Positions 35,704-46,756 of a DNA stretch of 64,000 nt are shown here, piece by piece. The translations under genes and the position numbers were made by a program. This DNA comes from JAFLCL01 sp964502175. Lineage in GTDB: Bacteria > Myxococcota_A > Polyangia > Polyangiales > Sandaracinaceae. Within the stretch, counting starts at the first letter, position 1. The number at the start of each line of letters is the position of its first letter. The stretch is taken from positions 123,881 through 187,880 of the forward strand of contig CAZCVE010000012.1 of NCBI GenBank assembly GCA_964502175.1, in the 5' to 3' direction. A model generated the notes under the pieces. That model had not been told where the DNA came from, searched no databases, and saw nothing but the letters and a program-made list of their open reading frames with translations.

Positions 35704-36333
35704 TCAGCGCGCGAGGAGCTCGCTCGCGCGTCTCTCGAAGGAGGCCTTGATCTCGTTCCAGCGCCGCTGGCTCATGCCCTCCGGCAACACGGGGTCCCGC
35801 TCGGCGTCGTCGAAGAAGGTGAGGGACCGCGCCACGTGATAGAGGTCCGACTCGCTCTTGCCGAACCGCGCGCGAAACGCGTCACCGGCGCGCGTGAGTG
35901 ACATCCCCGAGGCCAGCATCTCGGACAGATCCCAGAAATCGCGCCGAAGCCCTCGACGCGAGATCGCCGCGAGCTTCATGGCCGCGAGGTCGAGCGGCCC
36001 AGCCGTGGGCCACCCTGCGGGACCGCAGACAGGGGCTTCCAAGAGCGGATACCGATACCGAACCACATCGACCGGCGTCTGTCCGACGCGCAGGTGCAGT
36101 GCCACGTCGGTCGCCTCCACCAGCTCCGCGTCGTGGGTCTCGGCCAGCATGCGAAAGGGCTCGATCGACACGTCCTCGAACGTGAAGAGATCGAGATCAC
36201 GCGAGCGTCGATGCTGGAGGTGGAACGCGACGGCCACGCCTCTCGCGAGGTAGGTGGGCGGCAGAGCGTCGACGGCCGTCAGTCGATCCAGGGTGCGGCG
36301 TTGTGCTGCCGAGATGCCTCGGGCTCGGGCCAC
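35704..36333 (-). CDS. AbiEii/AbiGii-type nucleotidyltransferase toxin
   Basis: 209 residues from GTG. The nucleotidyltransferase signature of AbiEii-like toxins is visible: YLARGVAVAFHLQHRRSRDL, then DLFTFEDV (RSRDLDLF with the Asp pair), and the C-terminal KLAAISRRGLRRDFWDLSEM with LDLAAMKLAAISRRG. In known systems such proteins add nucleotides to tRNA and are neutralised by a partner. The upstream gene overlaps by 55 bp and would be that partner. The gene lies in the accessory zone between the split dehydratase genes and has lower similarity in codon use to its neighbours, as expected for a transferred module. Confidence 0.75.
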   Translation of the reverse strand: MARARGISAAQRRTLDRLTAVDALPPTYLARGVAVAFHLQHRRSRDLDLFTFEDVSIEPFRMLAETHDAELVEATDVALHLRVGQTPVDVVRYRYPLLEAPVCGPAGWPTAGPLDLAAMKLAAISRRGLRRDFWDLSEMLASGMSLTRAGDAFRARFGKSESDLYHVARSLTFFDDAERDPVLPEGMSQRRWNEIKASFERRASELLAR

Positions 36334-36584
36334 GTGTCCCTCCTGACGTCGAGCGCTGCGCGCCAGAAGAGGCGCGTGCGTCGGGTGATCTCGGGGTGTC
36401 CTCCCTCGCGGAAGAAGCGCTCGATGCGCGGCATCCCATAGGTGTGGATGACCCAGTGCACGTCCTCCATGCGCCCACGCTCGAGGATCCGCCCGAGGAT
36501 CGTCGTGGCATCACGCTCGGTGTCGAGCTTCGCGACGTCGACGTTCCAGAACAGCCAGCGGACCGACTCGGGCACCTTGGACAC
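36279..36584 (-). CDS. DUF6922-like partner of the AbiEii-type toxin
   Basis: 101 residues from a GTG (MSKVPESVRWLFWNVDVAKL). The core is DTERDATTILGRILERGRME followed by DVHWVIHTYGMPRIERFFRE and GGHPEITRRTRLFWRAALDV. This resembles the small DUF6922-like proteins encoded just upstream of AbiEii nucleotidyltransferases, taken to be antitoxins. It overlaps the toxin start by 55 bp, which ensures co-translation. A longer frame to 36779 runs through a non-coding scar and is not used. Cytoplasmic; no further motif. Confidence 0.6.
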   Translation of the reverse strand: MSKVPESVRWLFWNVDVAKLDTERDATTILGRILERGRMEDVHWVIHTYGMPRIERFFREGGHPEITRRTRLFWRAALDVRRDTWPEPEASRQHNAAPWID

Positions 36585-36631
36585 GATGCCGAGCCTACCT
36601 CCTCGGCAAGCGCTCGTCCTCATCACTGTCC

Positions 36632-36767
36632 AGCTGCTGCTTCTTCTTCTCGAGCAGCAAGAGGCGCTTCTGATCGAGGTCGTGCGCGACCTTCTTCTTC
36701 TCCGCGCCCACGTCCTCGAGCGCCTCGTGCAGCGCCGCGTGCGGCACGCTCGAGCTGCCCACGATCG
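36632..36767 (-). repeat. Fragment copy of the activase gene (scar)
   Basis: Bases 36632-36727 match 38836-38931, inside the activase gene, in 93 of 96 positions; bases 36728-36767 match 39010-39049 in 36 of 40. The 78 bp between the two activase blocks are missing here, in frame, so the piece still reads VPHAALHEALEDVGAEKKKV then AHDLDQKRLLLLEKKKQQ. It has no start or end and lies between the AbiEii pair and the ImmA-like gene. It is a relic of a duplication or of a second activase gene. Confidence 0.8.
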
Positions 36768-36769
36768 AG

Positions 36770-38116
36770 CTACGACCACGCGATCTCGGCGAGGCCGTGG
36801 TTCTCGATTTGGTGCTGGACCACCTTGTGCGACACGGCCAGCTCACCCGCGATGACGTGGACAGCCTCCTCGCTCACGATCTGCCCCGGGAGCCGATCCC
36901 GGACCGCATCGGCGGGCGCGAGCAGCTCGGTCGCGAACGCGCGCGCGATTCGCTGAGGCCGAGAACCTGCATCCGTGACGAGGCGCTCGCGTCGACCGAG
37001 CAGCGCCATGCCCAGCCCTCGAGCGCGCAGGAAGCGCGCTGCGGAGCTGCTCGTCGTCTGCTGGAGCACGCAACGTGAGGTTCCCTCGGCAGCGGCGTCG
37101 ATCCACCCCAGAACGCCTCCGCCGTTCGTCAGACCGTCCTTCACGTCGATCAGTTGGCGGCCATCGATCGCGGCATCGAGAGCGGACGCAACCAGCAGCG
37201 TGTCTGCATCGAGGACGCGGTCTCTGAACTGCTTGGCGAGTGCCCAGCCCGCTCGATACGCCACCCCTTCCGCACCGACGCTTCCCAGCTGCGCGCGCGC
37301 ATCGCGGAGAGCCGACCCACGGGCCGATTCCGTTGTCGTTGCTCGAGCCGCTCGCACCTCGTCCAGGCGACGTGCCGAGGCGACACCGTCACCACGCAGC
37401 TCGAGGACGTCGCCCACGAGAGACTCTGGCAGGCCAGCACCGAGCGCGCCGAGGGTCGCCAGCTCTTCATCGCTGACATCGACAGGATCGTCGATGTCGC
37501 GGCCGAGAGCCGCCGCTCGCATGGCGGCCGAGCGCTCCTCGCGGCTCGCGCCGCTGCGCTCGCCCCAGAGTTCGACGAGGCTGCGCGCATCGGCGTCGGC
37601 GCAGCCAGCGAGTCGCTCGACGACAGCATCCATCAGGGACGACAAAGCAGCGCGGCACTCGTCGAGCTCGACCAGAGAGTCTCGGCTCTCGATGAAGCGA
37701 ACAGGCGCGTTCGCGTACACACGATCGTCCGCGCGCATGGCGAATCCGACGATGTCGTCGTCTTCCCGAACGATCGTCAGGTCCGGTAGTGGGTAGCCCT
37801 CTCGTGCAGCAAGGAGGTTGTGACGGCGGAACCACGCGACAGACGAGCTCTCGACGCGCGGGCTCCTCCAGCGCAGGCCGGCAGGCACGGACTCGGCAAG
37901 GAGGAACCACCAGTTCGCGGCGATCCATTCGGCCAACGGCATGAGCGGGAGGTACACGCCGTCGCGCGTCGAGCCGGTGCGCTCACTCGATACACGCGTG
38001 AGCGCTCGGTCATCCACGCGAATCACGAAGCGACTCCACGTTCGGGCGTGCGAATCGACGCCCGCGTTCGATCCGTCCAGCCACTCCCATTCGAGTCGCA
38101 GCCGCGCGCTACTCAT
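36770..38116 (-). CDS. ImmA/IrrE-like protein with lost metalloprotease motif
   Basis: 448 residues. The N-terminal part (LPLMPLAEWIAANWWFLLAE) resembles that of large ImmA/IrrE-family proteins. The C-terminal ImmA/IrrE domain is recognised by ARAFATELLAPADAVRDRLP and EAVHVIAGELAVSHKVVQHQ. The HExxH zinc motif expected in AHELGH is replaced by RGLGM (residues 366-370 of RFLRARGLGMALL), so neither His nor Glu remains and the protease should be inactive. Active family members cleave repressors. The start overlaps the stop of the 162-residue gene by 8 bp, so the two form a unit, perhaps a stress or defence module. The activase fragment lies 2 bp beyond its end. Confidence 0.75.
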   Translation of the reverse strand: MSSARLRLEWEWLDGSNAGVDSHARTWSRFVIRVDDRALTRVSSERTGSTRDGVYLPLMPLAEWIAANWWFLLAESVPAGLRWRSPRVESSSVAWFRRHNLLAAREGYPLPDLTIVREDDDIVGFAMRADDRVYANAPVRFIESRDSLVELDECRAALSSLMDAVVERLAGCADADARSLVELWGERSGASREERSAAMRAAALGRDIDDPVDVSDEELATLGALGAGLPESLVGDVLELRGDGVASARRLDEVRAARATTTESARGSALRDARAQLGSVGAEGVAYRAGWALAKQFRDRVLDADTLLVASALDAAIDGRQLIDVKDGLTNGGGVLGWIDAAAEGTSRCVLQQTTSSSAARFLRARGLGMALLGRRERLVTDAGSRPQRIARAFATELLAPADAVRDRLPGQIVSEEAVHVIAGELAVSHKVVQHQIENHGLAEIAWS

Positions 38117-38597
38117 GGCGCGTCCTCCGGAGCTGGAGCAAGCGCCCGTCAGGATCGTCGGGATGTTGCTCGGGCTCGAGAAGATATGCCTTGTAGTAGA
38201 TGCCCGGCGGGTCCGTGCGGTGACGGGCCTCGAACACCTGGCCCTCGAACCATCCCCAGACGTACCGCGGCCAGCCGTTCGGCTGCTGCGCACCCGGCCG
38301 TTGATCGGGATCGAAGTCGGCGCTCGTGGCCTGCGCGGCGACCGACCTGCGAAGGAGGGTGGTGAAGTCCGCCCACCTCTCGCGCGGATACTCCTCGCAA
38401 CGAAAGCCATCGCTGGGCCTGCGGGCGTGCGGCGCCTCGCCATTCACCGGGTTGACGTAGTCCTTGTGGTCGGGGCTCCCGAGGTACTCGACTTCCGCCG
38501 CTATCTCCGCCGGCGATCGCGCGCCTTGCGGCCAGGGCCCGATCGGCACCGGCTTCTTCGACACCGGCCTCGTTGCAGCGCGCCCGCGGAATCGCAT
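38109..38597 (-). CDS. Unknown protein co-encoded with the ImmA-like protein
   Basis: 162 residues from MRFRGRAATRPVSKKPVPIG. No signal peptide, TM or known motif. Notable stretches are PQGARSPAEIAAEVEYLGSP, DHKDYVNPVNGEAPHARRPS, GFRCEEYPRERWADFTTLLR and VWGWFEGQVFEARHRTDPPG. It overlaps the ImmA-like gene by 8 bp and begins 49 bp after the end of the activase gene. The Trp/Tyr-rich, charged second half could be a small RNase-like or binding domain, but this is a guess. It probably works with the 448-residue protein, either as a toxin/antitoxin pair or as a sensor/effector. Confidence 0.65.
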   Translation of the reverse strand: MRFRGRAATRPVSKKPVPIGPWPQGARSPAEIAAEVEYLGSPDHKDYVNPVNGEAPHARRPSDGFRCEEYPRERWADFTTLLRRSVAAQATSADFDPDQRPGAQQPNGWPRYVWGWFEGQVFEARHRTDPPGIYYKAYLLEPEQHPDDPDGRLLQLRRTRHE

Positions 38598-38645
38598 GCC
38601 AGACGCTAGCACGCGCCCCTCGTGCGATGCCGACGGACCGGAGAG

Positions 38646-42347
<3,702 letters not shown>

Positions 42348-42356
42348 CGACGGGCA

Positions 42357-42386
42357 GACTGACCCGCCGGTCAGTTTCGGGTCAAC
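42357..42386 (-). promoter_or_regulatory. Shared promoter/operator block before the activase gene
   Basis: Toward the gene: TTGACC, CGAAAC, TGACCGGCGGGTCAGTCTGC. The palindrome TGACCCGCCGGTCA (plus-strand reading) is at 42360-42373, exactly as at 33470-33483. The TTGACC-to-TCAGTC spacing is 17 bp in both. The ATG follows 12 bp after the palindrome with no Shine-Dalgarno. Conservation of about 30 bp at two unlinked starts argues for one regulator. Confidence 0.72.
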
Positions 42387-42475
42387 CCCTCAATTCGTGG
42401 GCGTTTCATGAGACGACGCGACTTCGGCGGTTCACGGGAGGACGTAGGTGGTCGAGCTCGTGTCGCCTCCGTGTC

Positions 42476-42502
42476 GATCGCGCGGATCGCGCGGATCGCG
42501 CG
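42476..42502. repeat. Tandem triplet of GATCGCGCG
   Basis: Three perfect copies of the 9 bp unit GATCGCGCG in a row, in non-coding DNA upstream of the PhyH-like gene. A simple microsatellite in this GC-rich genome; function unknown. Confidence 0.8.
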
Positions 42503-42508
42503 ACGTGC

Positions 42509-42537
42509 GGCTCCCCTCGATCCTGCCGGGCGCTTCG
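42509..42537. repeat. Dispersed 29 bp repeat, copy 1
   Basis: Begins GGCTCCCCTCG and ends CGCTTCG; 26 of 29 bases match 46521-46549. Both copies are in non-coding DNA upstream of genes. Confidence 0.6.
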
Positions 42538-42695
42538 TGAAGCACCTCGCGCATCCACGCTGCGCGTCACCCGAGACCCGACCGCTCGCGCTCCTCGCGG
42601 CATTGCAACGAACCGAGTCGCTTCGATGAGTCGGCGAAGCGCCGTCAGGGCCGAGGGGAGATGCGAGCACCAAGACCAGCTCGTTCCGATCGAGG

Positions 42696-43520
42696 ATGCA
42701 GGTGGTCGACCACGTGTTGCCCCTCGATCGACCACGCCTCGATCGACTCACGGCGCGTTCCCGCTCAGTCTTGCTCGAGGACACCTTGTCGAGCGGCGAA
42801 GACATCCGCGTGGCGACTCATCGCGAGGAGGTCGTTCGGACTTCGGATGCGCTCGCGCGTGATGGCTTCGTGTGCGTCGAGAACGCGATCGCAGAGCCCG
42901 TCGTCTCCCAGCTCGATGCGCTCCTCGAGACCACGCTGACATCGCCGACGTTGCGCGCATCGCGCAACGTCGAGGGACGCATCTTCGGGTCGCGGCACCT
43001 CCTCGACGACGCGCCCGAGCTCTGCCGTGTCGCTCTCCGCGCCGTGACGCCGACGATTCGGCCGTTGATGGAGGACGACACGGGTCTCGTGCGCGCGCTC
43101 TTCTTCGACAAGACGCCCGGCGACTCGTGGGCTCTGCCGTGGCATCGCGATCGCGTGATCGCTGTCCGCGGAGAGGACGGAACCTCGAGCCCCGGTGGCG
43201 TCTCGCTCGTGGACGCGGGTGACGCCCTGCTCGCGCGCATGCTCGGCGTGCGCATCCACCTCGACGATGCCGACGAAGACAACGGCGCGCTCCGCGTGCG
43301 ACCCGGCTCACACGTACACGAGACCGCGACCGACGAACGCACGCTGTGCGCGCGCAGAGGCGATGTGATCGTGATGCGACCATTGCTCTTCCACGCGAGC
43401 TCGCGCTCACGCAGCGCTCGTCCGCGACGCGTCCTTCATCTCGAGCTCGCCCCGCTGACCTCGTGCCCGAACGGCCACGCGTGGCACGCGCACCAACCAC
43501 TGTCTCCGAGCTCCCTGTAG
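42696..43520 (+). CDS. Phytanoyl-CoA dioxygenase (PhyH) family oxygenase
   Basis: 274 residues. PhyH-type 2-oxoglutarate/Fe(II) dioxygenases hydroxylate small molecules and have a double-stranded beta-helix. The fold is marked by an N-terminal LARDGFVCVENAIAEPVVSQ, the iron ligands His150 and Asp152 in WALPWHRDRVIAVRG, the distal His233 in MRPLLFHASSRS, and a following Arg-rich RPRRVLHLEL that supplies the 2-oxoglutarate-binding Arg. The catalytic set is therefore complete. The start is uncertain, because the first 25 residues (MQVVDHVLPLDRPRLDRLTA) are little conserved; an internal start near LLEDTLSSG is possible. The gene stands alone; the substrate is unknown. Confidence 0.82.
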   Translation: MQVVDHVLPLDRPRLDRLTARSRSVLLEDTLSSGEDIRVATHREEVVRTSDALARDGFVCVENAIAEPVVSQLDALLETTLTSPTLRASRNVEGRIFGSRHLLDDAPELCRVALRAVTPTIRPLMEDDTGLVRALFFDKTPGDSWALPWHRDRVIAVRGEDGTSSPGGVSLVDAGDALLARMLGVRIHLDDADEDNGALRVRPGSHVHETATDERTLCARRGDVIVMRPLLFHASSRSRSARPRRVLHLELAPLTSCPNGHAWHAHQPLSPSSL

Positions 43521-43811
43521 TCGTCGCAGTGCGAGCAGTGCGAGCTGGAGCGAGAGCCTTGTCAGGATACCAAGCCAGCTGATCGAGGCGACCGCTCTGG
43601 GACCCCGGGGTTCAAGAGGGAGGCCTCGATCACGAGCACGACGCTCGTCGACCTGCCACGAAGAACCGTGCGCGCTCTCCCCATGCCCCGGGATTGCACC
43701 TCCGCCCCCAGATCCCCGCACGTCGCTTTGCTCCTCCATCCTCGCTGCTCCAGCGGGGAGCTGCGCTAGCTGCGCTCCCCGCCGCAAGGCGCCCCATCGA
43801 CGCTCGACGAC
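43521..43811. other. Intergenic region with a long inverted repeat
   Basis: 291 bp between the PhyH-like gene and the convergent galactosidase gene. TGATCGAGGC (43580-43589) and GCCTCGATCA (43623-43632) form a perfect 10 bp stem with a 33 nt loop that contains CCCCGGGG. This may help end both transcripts. Short frames here have no protein-like composition. Confidence 0.4.
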
Positions 43812-46445
43812 TCAGTCGAAGGTGAAGGTGAGCTCGCGCTCGGCCGCGACGCTCGGCGTGAACGTCGCGGTGACGACCTCGTCGTCCTGCGTGACGACCA
43901 CGCCGTCCGTCGTGCCCGCGCGCGCCGTGCGGCCTGCGGCGTAGACACGCACGCGGTACTCGAAGGGGATCGCGTCGGCCGCGCCTGCGTCCACGCGAAG
44001 GCGCACGCGCAGCGTCGAGGTCGTGTCATCCCACGTCTCGCTCACCAGGTCGGTGCCGCCTTGCGTGAGCTGTCGGTTGTGACCGAGGAGCTGCGGGGCG
44101 CCCGTTCGTTCGCGCAGCGCGATCACCGCGTGGCCATGCGCAGGAACGGTGTGCGTGAGCGTGCCTCGCACGACGCCGAGGAAGTCTTCGCCCCAGAACT
44201 CTTGCGCGAGGTAGTCGCGGTCGGCCTCGAGTCCCCAGCGCGCGAGATCGATCACGTGCGTGCGCGCTTCGTCGGGCATCGCCGCGGGCTCGCCGTCCGC
44301 GTCGAGATCGAAGTTCGCGCCCCAGTGGAGCAGGCCCACGACGAGCCACTCCGCGTCCGAGCCCGCGAGCGTCCCTTCGATCGGGAGGCGCCACGTCTCG
44401 GGGTAGTGCCGCGTGAAGAGGTCCATCGGACGGCCGCCGCGCGGGTAGCTCGGCAGGAGCTGACGGATGACGTCGATGTGCTCGGGCTCGAGCGTGCGGA
44501 GGTCCTCGCCGATCTTCACGATCGAGCCCGACAGACCGATGAACGAGGCCCACGTCGTGGCCTCTTCGAGCGTGAGCGTCGGCGAGCCCGGCGCGGTGCG
44601 GAAGAACAAGAGGTCGGCGTGCGAGAGCCACACGCGATCGTGGAAGTAGTAGCGGCGCGCGGCCGTGCGCAGCGCGCCCTTGATCGTGCCGGCGGCGCCG
44701 AAGCCGAAGGGCGAGCTGTCTTCCCACCGCGGGCCGTCGTCGAGCGTGAGGCGCATGCCGTCGACCACGCCGAAGTTCATGCCCGTGAGGCCGATGCCCA
44801 GATAGAAGACGTCGTCGCCGAGCGCGTCGCCGAACTCCGCGAGCGCACCGTGGTAGGCCTCGACCGAGCTGAGCTCGGGGTTCGCAGCGGGCGGAAACAA
44901 GAACGCTTGGTACGCGAAGTCGAGCTTGATCCAGCCCATGTGCCACTCGTCGCGGTAGCGCGTGGCGAGCGCGCGCAGCCACGCGCGCACCTCGGGGTGC
45001 GAGACGTCGAGCGCGCGCTGATCGTCGCCGGGTGAGACCGCCCCGCCGAGCGCGGCGTTCGCAGGGTCCTGCAGCCACTCGGGGTGCGCGCGCGCGAGCT
45101 CGGAGTCGACGTCGACGATGAGCGCCTTCACCCAGATACCCGGCGTGAGCCCCGCGCCCTCGATCTCCGTCGCGAGCGTGTCGATGCCATCCGGGAAGCG
45201 CGTCGGATCGGCGTTCCAGTCGCCGTTCGCGTCTTGGTATCCGTCGTCGATCTGGAGGTAGTCGATGCCGTAGGGCGCGAGCTCGCGCGCCATGATCGCG
45301 AGGTTCTCGCGCACGATCGTCTGGTCGATGTTCGTGCCGAGGCCGCCGGTGAACGAGCTGCCGCTCCAGCTGTTCCAGCCGTTGGGAACGGGACGACCTC
45401 CATCACGGTGCGTCCACGGCACGACGGCGAGCCACGCGGCCACGGTGTCGGCGTAGGCCTCGAGGCCGAGCAGCGGATCGACGCTCAGCGGGTCGACGTA
45501 GATCGTCTCGGAGCCGATGGTCTGCGCGGGATGGAGCGGCTTGCCCGTGAAGAGCAGCGCGCAGTCCACGTAGAGCGCGTCGAAGCCGCGTCGACCGGTG
45601 GCCTCGTCGAGCGGGCCGCGGCCTCGCCACGTGGTGCCGAACGTGGGCGCGGCGTTCTCCACGCCGAGCATGCCGGCGATGAAGCTGCGCTCGCCGTCCT
45701 GATCGACGATCGCGTGGTTCCAGTTGGCGAGCACGTCGCCGCGCGATCGGATCGGCAGCGCGTTCGCGAGCGCGTAGCGACGCTCGGCGGGGTAGTGGAT
45801 GTAGGCGTCGGTCTCGCGCACGAGGTCCGCGCCGTCGTCGAGGATGCGATGTCGCGCGACGCGACCTCCGACGAAGAGGCCGCCGTCTGCGCCTTCGGTC
45901 ACGAGCGGCGTGAGGCGCAGGAGCGTGCGCTCGGGCGAGCCGGCCGCGCTCGTCACGGACAGGTCGGTGACGAGCACGTCGTGCGTGCGATCGATCCAGA
46001 AGCGCCAGCCGAGCGAGAGGCCAGCGCTCGTCGTGCACGACCACAGCCATCCCTCACCTTCGGCGAGCCGCGGCGTGTCGTTCCAAGGCGCGTCGAGCTC
46101 GGTCCACGCGCCGACGCACGCGTCGCGGCTCGAGATCGTGCCTTCGGTCTCCCCCTCACGCACGAGCGCCTCGGCCCACGCGCCGCGCACGTAGACGGTG
46201 CCCCGGTCGTCGCCGATGTCGACGCGGCCATCGTCGCGGCGCACGAGCGCGAGGTGACCGCGCGGCGGGATCTCTACGGGCGGATCGGCCGGCGCGTCGG
46301 GCCCAGCGTCGAGCGCGTCGTTCGCATCGCTCGCGATCGCGGCGTCCTCGGGCGGCGGCTCCGCGGGACACCCCGTGACGAGCGTCGTGCCGATCGAGAG
46401 GAGCGAGATCGTGATGCCACGGAGCGGCGTGAGCGCGATCGACAT
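43812..46445 (-). CDS. Lipoprotein glycoside hydrolase, GH36-like (alpha-galactosidase type)
   Basis: 877 residues. The signal (LRGITISLLSIGTTLVTGC) ends in lipobox VTGC, followed by a DA-rich linker to about residue 60, so it is anchored at the surface. The GH36/GH27-like barrel contains VPNGWNSWSGSSFTGG, APYGIDYLQIDDGYQDANGD, the nucleophile Asp509 in WIKLDFAYQAF, and a GH36-like acid-base region further on (YYFHDRVWLSHADLLFFR, then GSPTLTLEEATTWASFIGLS). A beta-sandwich C-terminal domain ends the chain. GH36 enzymes release alpha-galactose and related sugars. Start chosen at the ATG 46445 on the basis of the signal. The frame continues upstream only through non-coding sequence. Confidence 0.85.
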   Translation of the reverse strand: MSIALTPLRGITISLLSIGTTLVTGCPAEPPPEDAAIASDANDALDAGPDAPADPPVEIPPRGHLALVRRDDGRVDIGDDRGTVYVRGAWAEALVREGETEGTISSRDACVGAWTELDAPWNDTPRLAEGEGWLWSCTTSAGLSLGWRFWIDRTHDVLVTDLSVTSAAGSPERTLLRLTPLVTEGADGGLFVGGRVARHRILDDGADLVRETDAYIHYPAERRYALANALPIRSRGDVLANWNHAIVDQDGERSFIAGMLGVENAAPTFGTTWRGRGPLDEATGRRGFDALYVDCALLFTGKPLHPAQTIGSETIYVDPLSVDPLLGLEAYADTVAAWLAVVPWTHRDGGRPVPNGWNSWSGSSFTGGLGTNIDQTIVRENLAIMARELAPYGIDYLQIDDGYQDANGDWNADPTRFPDGIDTLATEIEGAGLTPGIWVKALIVDVDSELARAHPEWLQDPANAALGGAVSPGDDQRALDVSHPEVRAWLRALATRYRDEWHMGWIKLDFAYQAFLFPPAANPELSSVEAYHGALAEFGDALGDDVFYLGIGLTGMNFGVVDGMRLTLDDGPRWEDSSPFGFGAAGTIKGALRTAARRYYFHDRVWLSHADLLFFRTAPGSPTLTLEEATTWASFIGLSGSIVKIGEDLRTLEPEHIDVIRQLLPSYPRGGRPMDLFTRHYPETWRLPIEGTLAGSDAEWLVVGLLHWGANFDLDADGEPAAMPDEARTHVIDLARWGLEADRDYLAQEFWGEDFLGVVRGTLTHTVPAHGHAVIALRERTGAPQLLGHNRQLTQGGTDLVSETWDDTTSTLRVRLRVDAGAADAIPFEYRVRVYAAGRTARAGTTDGVVVTQDDEVVTATFTPSVAAERELTFTFD

Positions 46446-46756
46446 GGCCGGCACCATACGTCGCCGCGACCTCCGCGCGCATGCGACGCTCGCCGCGTCT
46501 CGCGGGCATGCGATGCGTGTGGCTCCCCTCGGGCCTGCCGGACGCTTCGCGGCTTCGTCGGATCGCAGCAGACGCTCTCGATGCTCACCGCGAGCGACCG
46601 CGCGATGTTCGCTGTGACGCGCAGCGCGAGGCTGCGGTTCGCGATCATGGAAGTCGTCGAGCCACCAGTCCTCGCTGACCGCTCTGGGCGCCCCGGCGAA
46701 GAAGCGGCGCATCCACGCGTCGCTCGCGCTCACACCCTGATTCTACGGCGTGGTCC
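46446..46756 (-). pseudogene. Gap with gene-start remnant upstream of the galactosidase gene
   Basis: The frame from 46733 (MSASDAWMRRFFAGAPRAVS then EDWWLDDF) looks like the start of a protein, then turns Arg-rich; another frame from 46648 (MIANRSLALRVTANIARSLA) also looks protein-like for 30 residues. They do not form one open gene, so this is probably a decayed or frameshifted gene. The region also holds copy 2 of the dispersed 29 bp repeat. Confidence 0.3.
46521..46549. repeat. Dispersed 29 bp repeat, copy 2
   Basis: Matches 42509-42537 in 26 of 29 bases. The surrounding sequence is also loosely similar on one side. Confidence 0.6.

Larger units (their letters stand above)
42387..42695. 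other. Intergenic region with small repeats, no clear gene
   Basis: The gap before the PhyH-like gene holds a 9 bp tandem triplet (42476-42502) and a 29 bp dispersed repeat (42509-42537). The short plus frame 42408-42629 (73 codons) has Arg-rich, biased composition and is not taken as a gene. Confidence 0.4.

Noticed and set aside
36585..36779. N-terminal extension of the DUF6922-like protein
   Set aside because: The extension runs through the activase scar and is Arg/Ser-rich; the GTG at 36584 begins the protein-like part.
42408..42629. 73-codon plus frame before the PhyH-like gene
   Set aside because: Arg-rich, covers a 9 bp tandem repeat and lacks a ribosome site; treated as non-coding.
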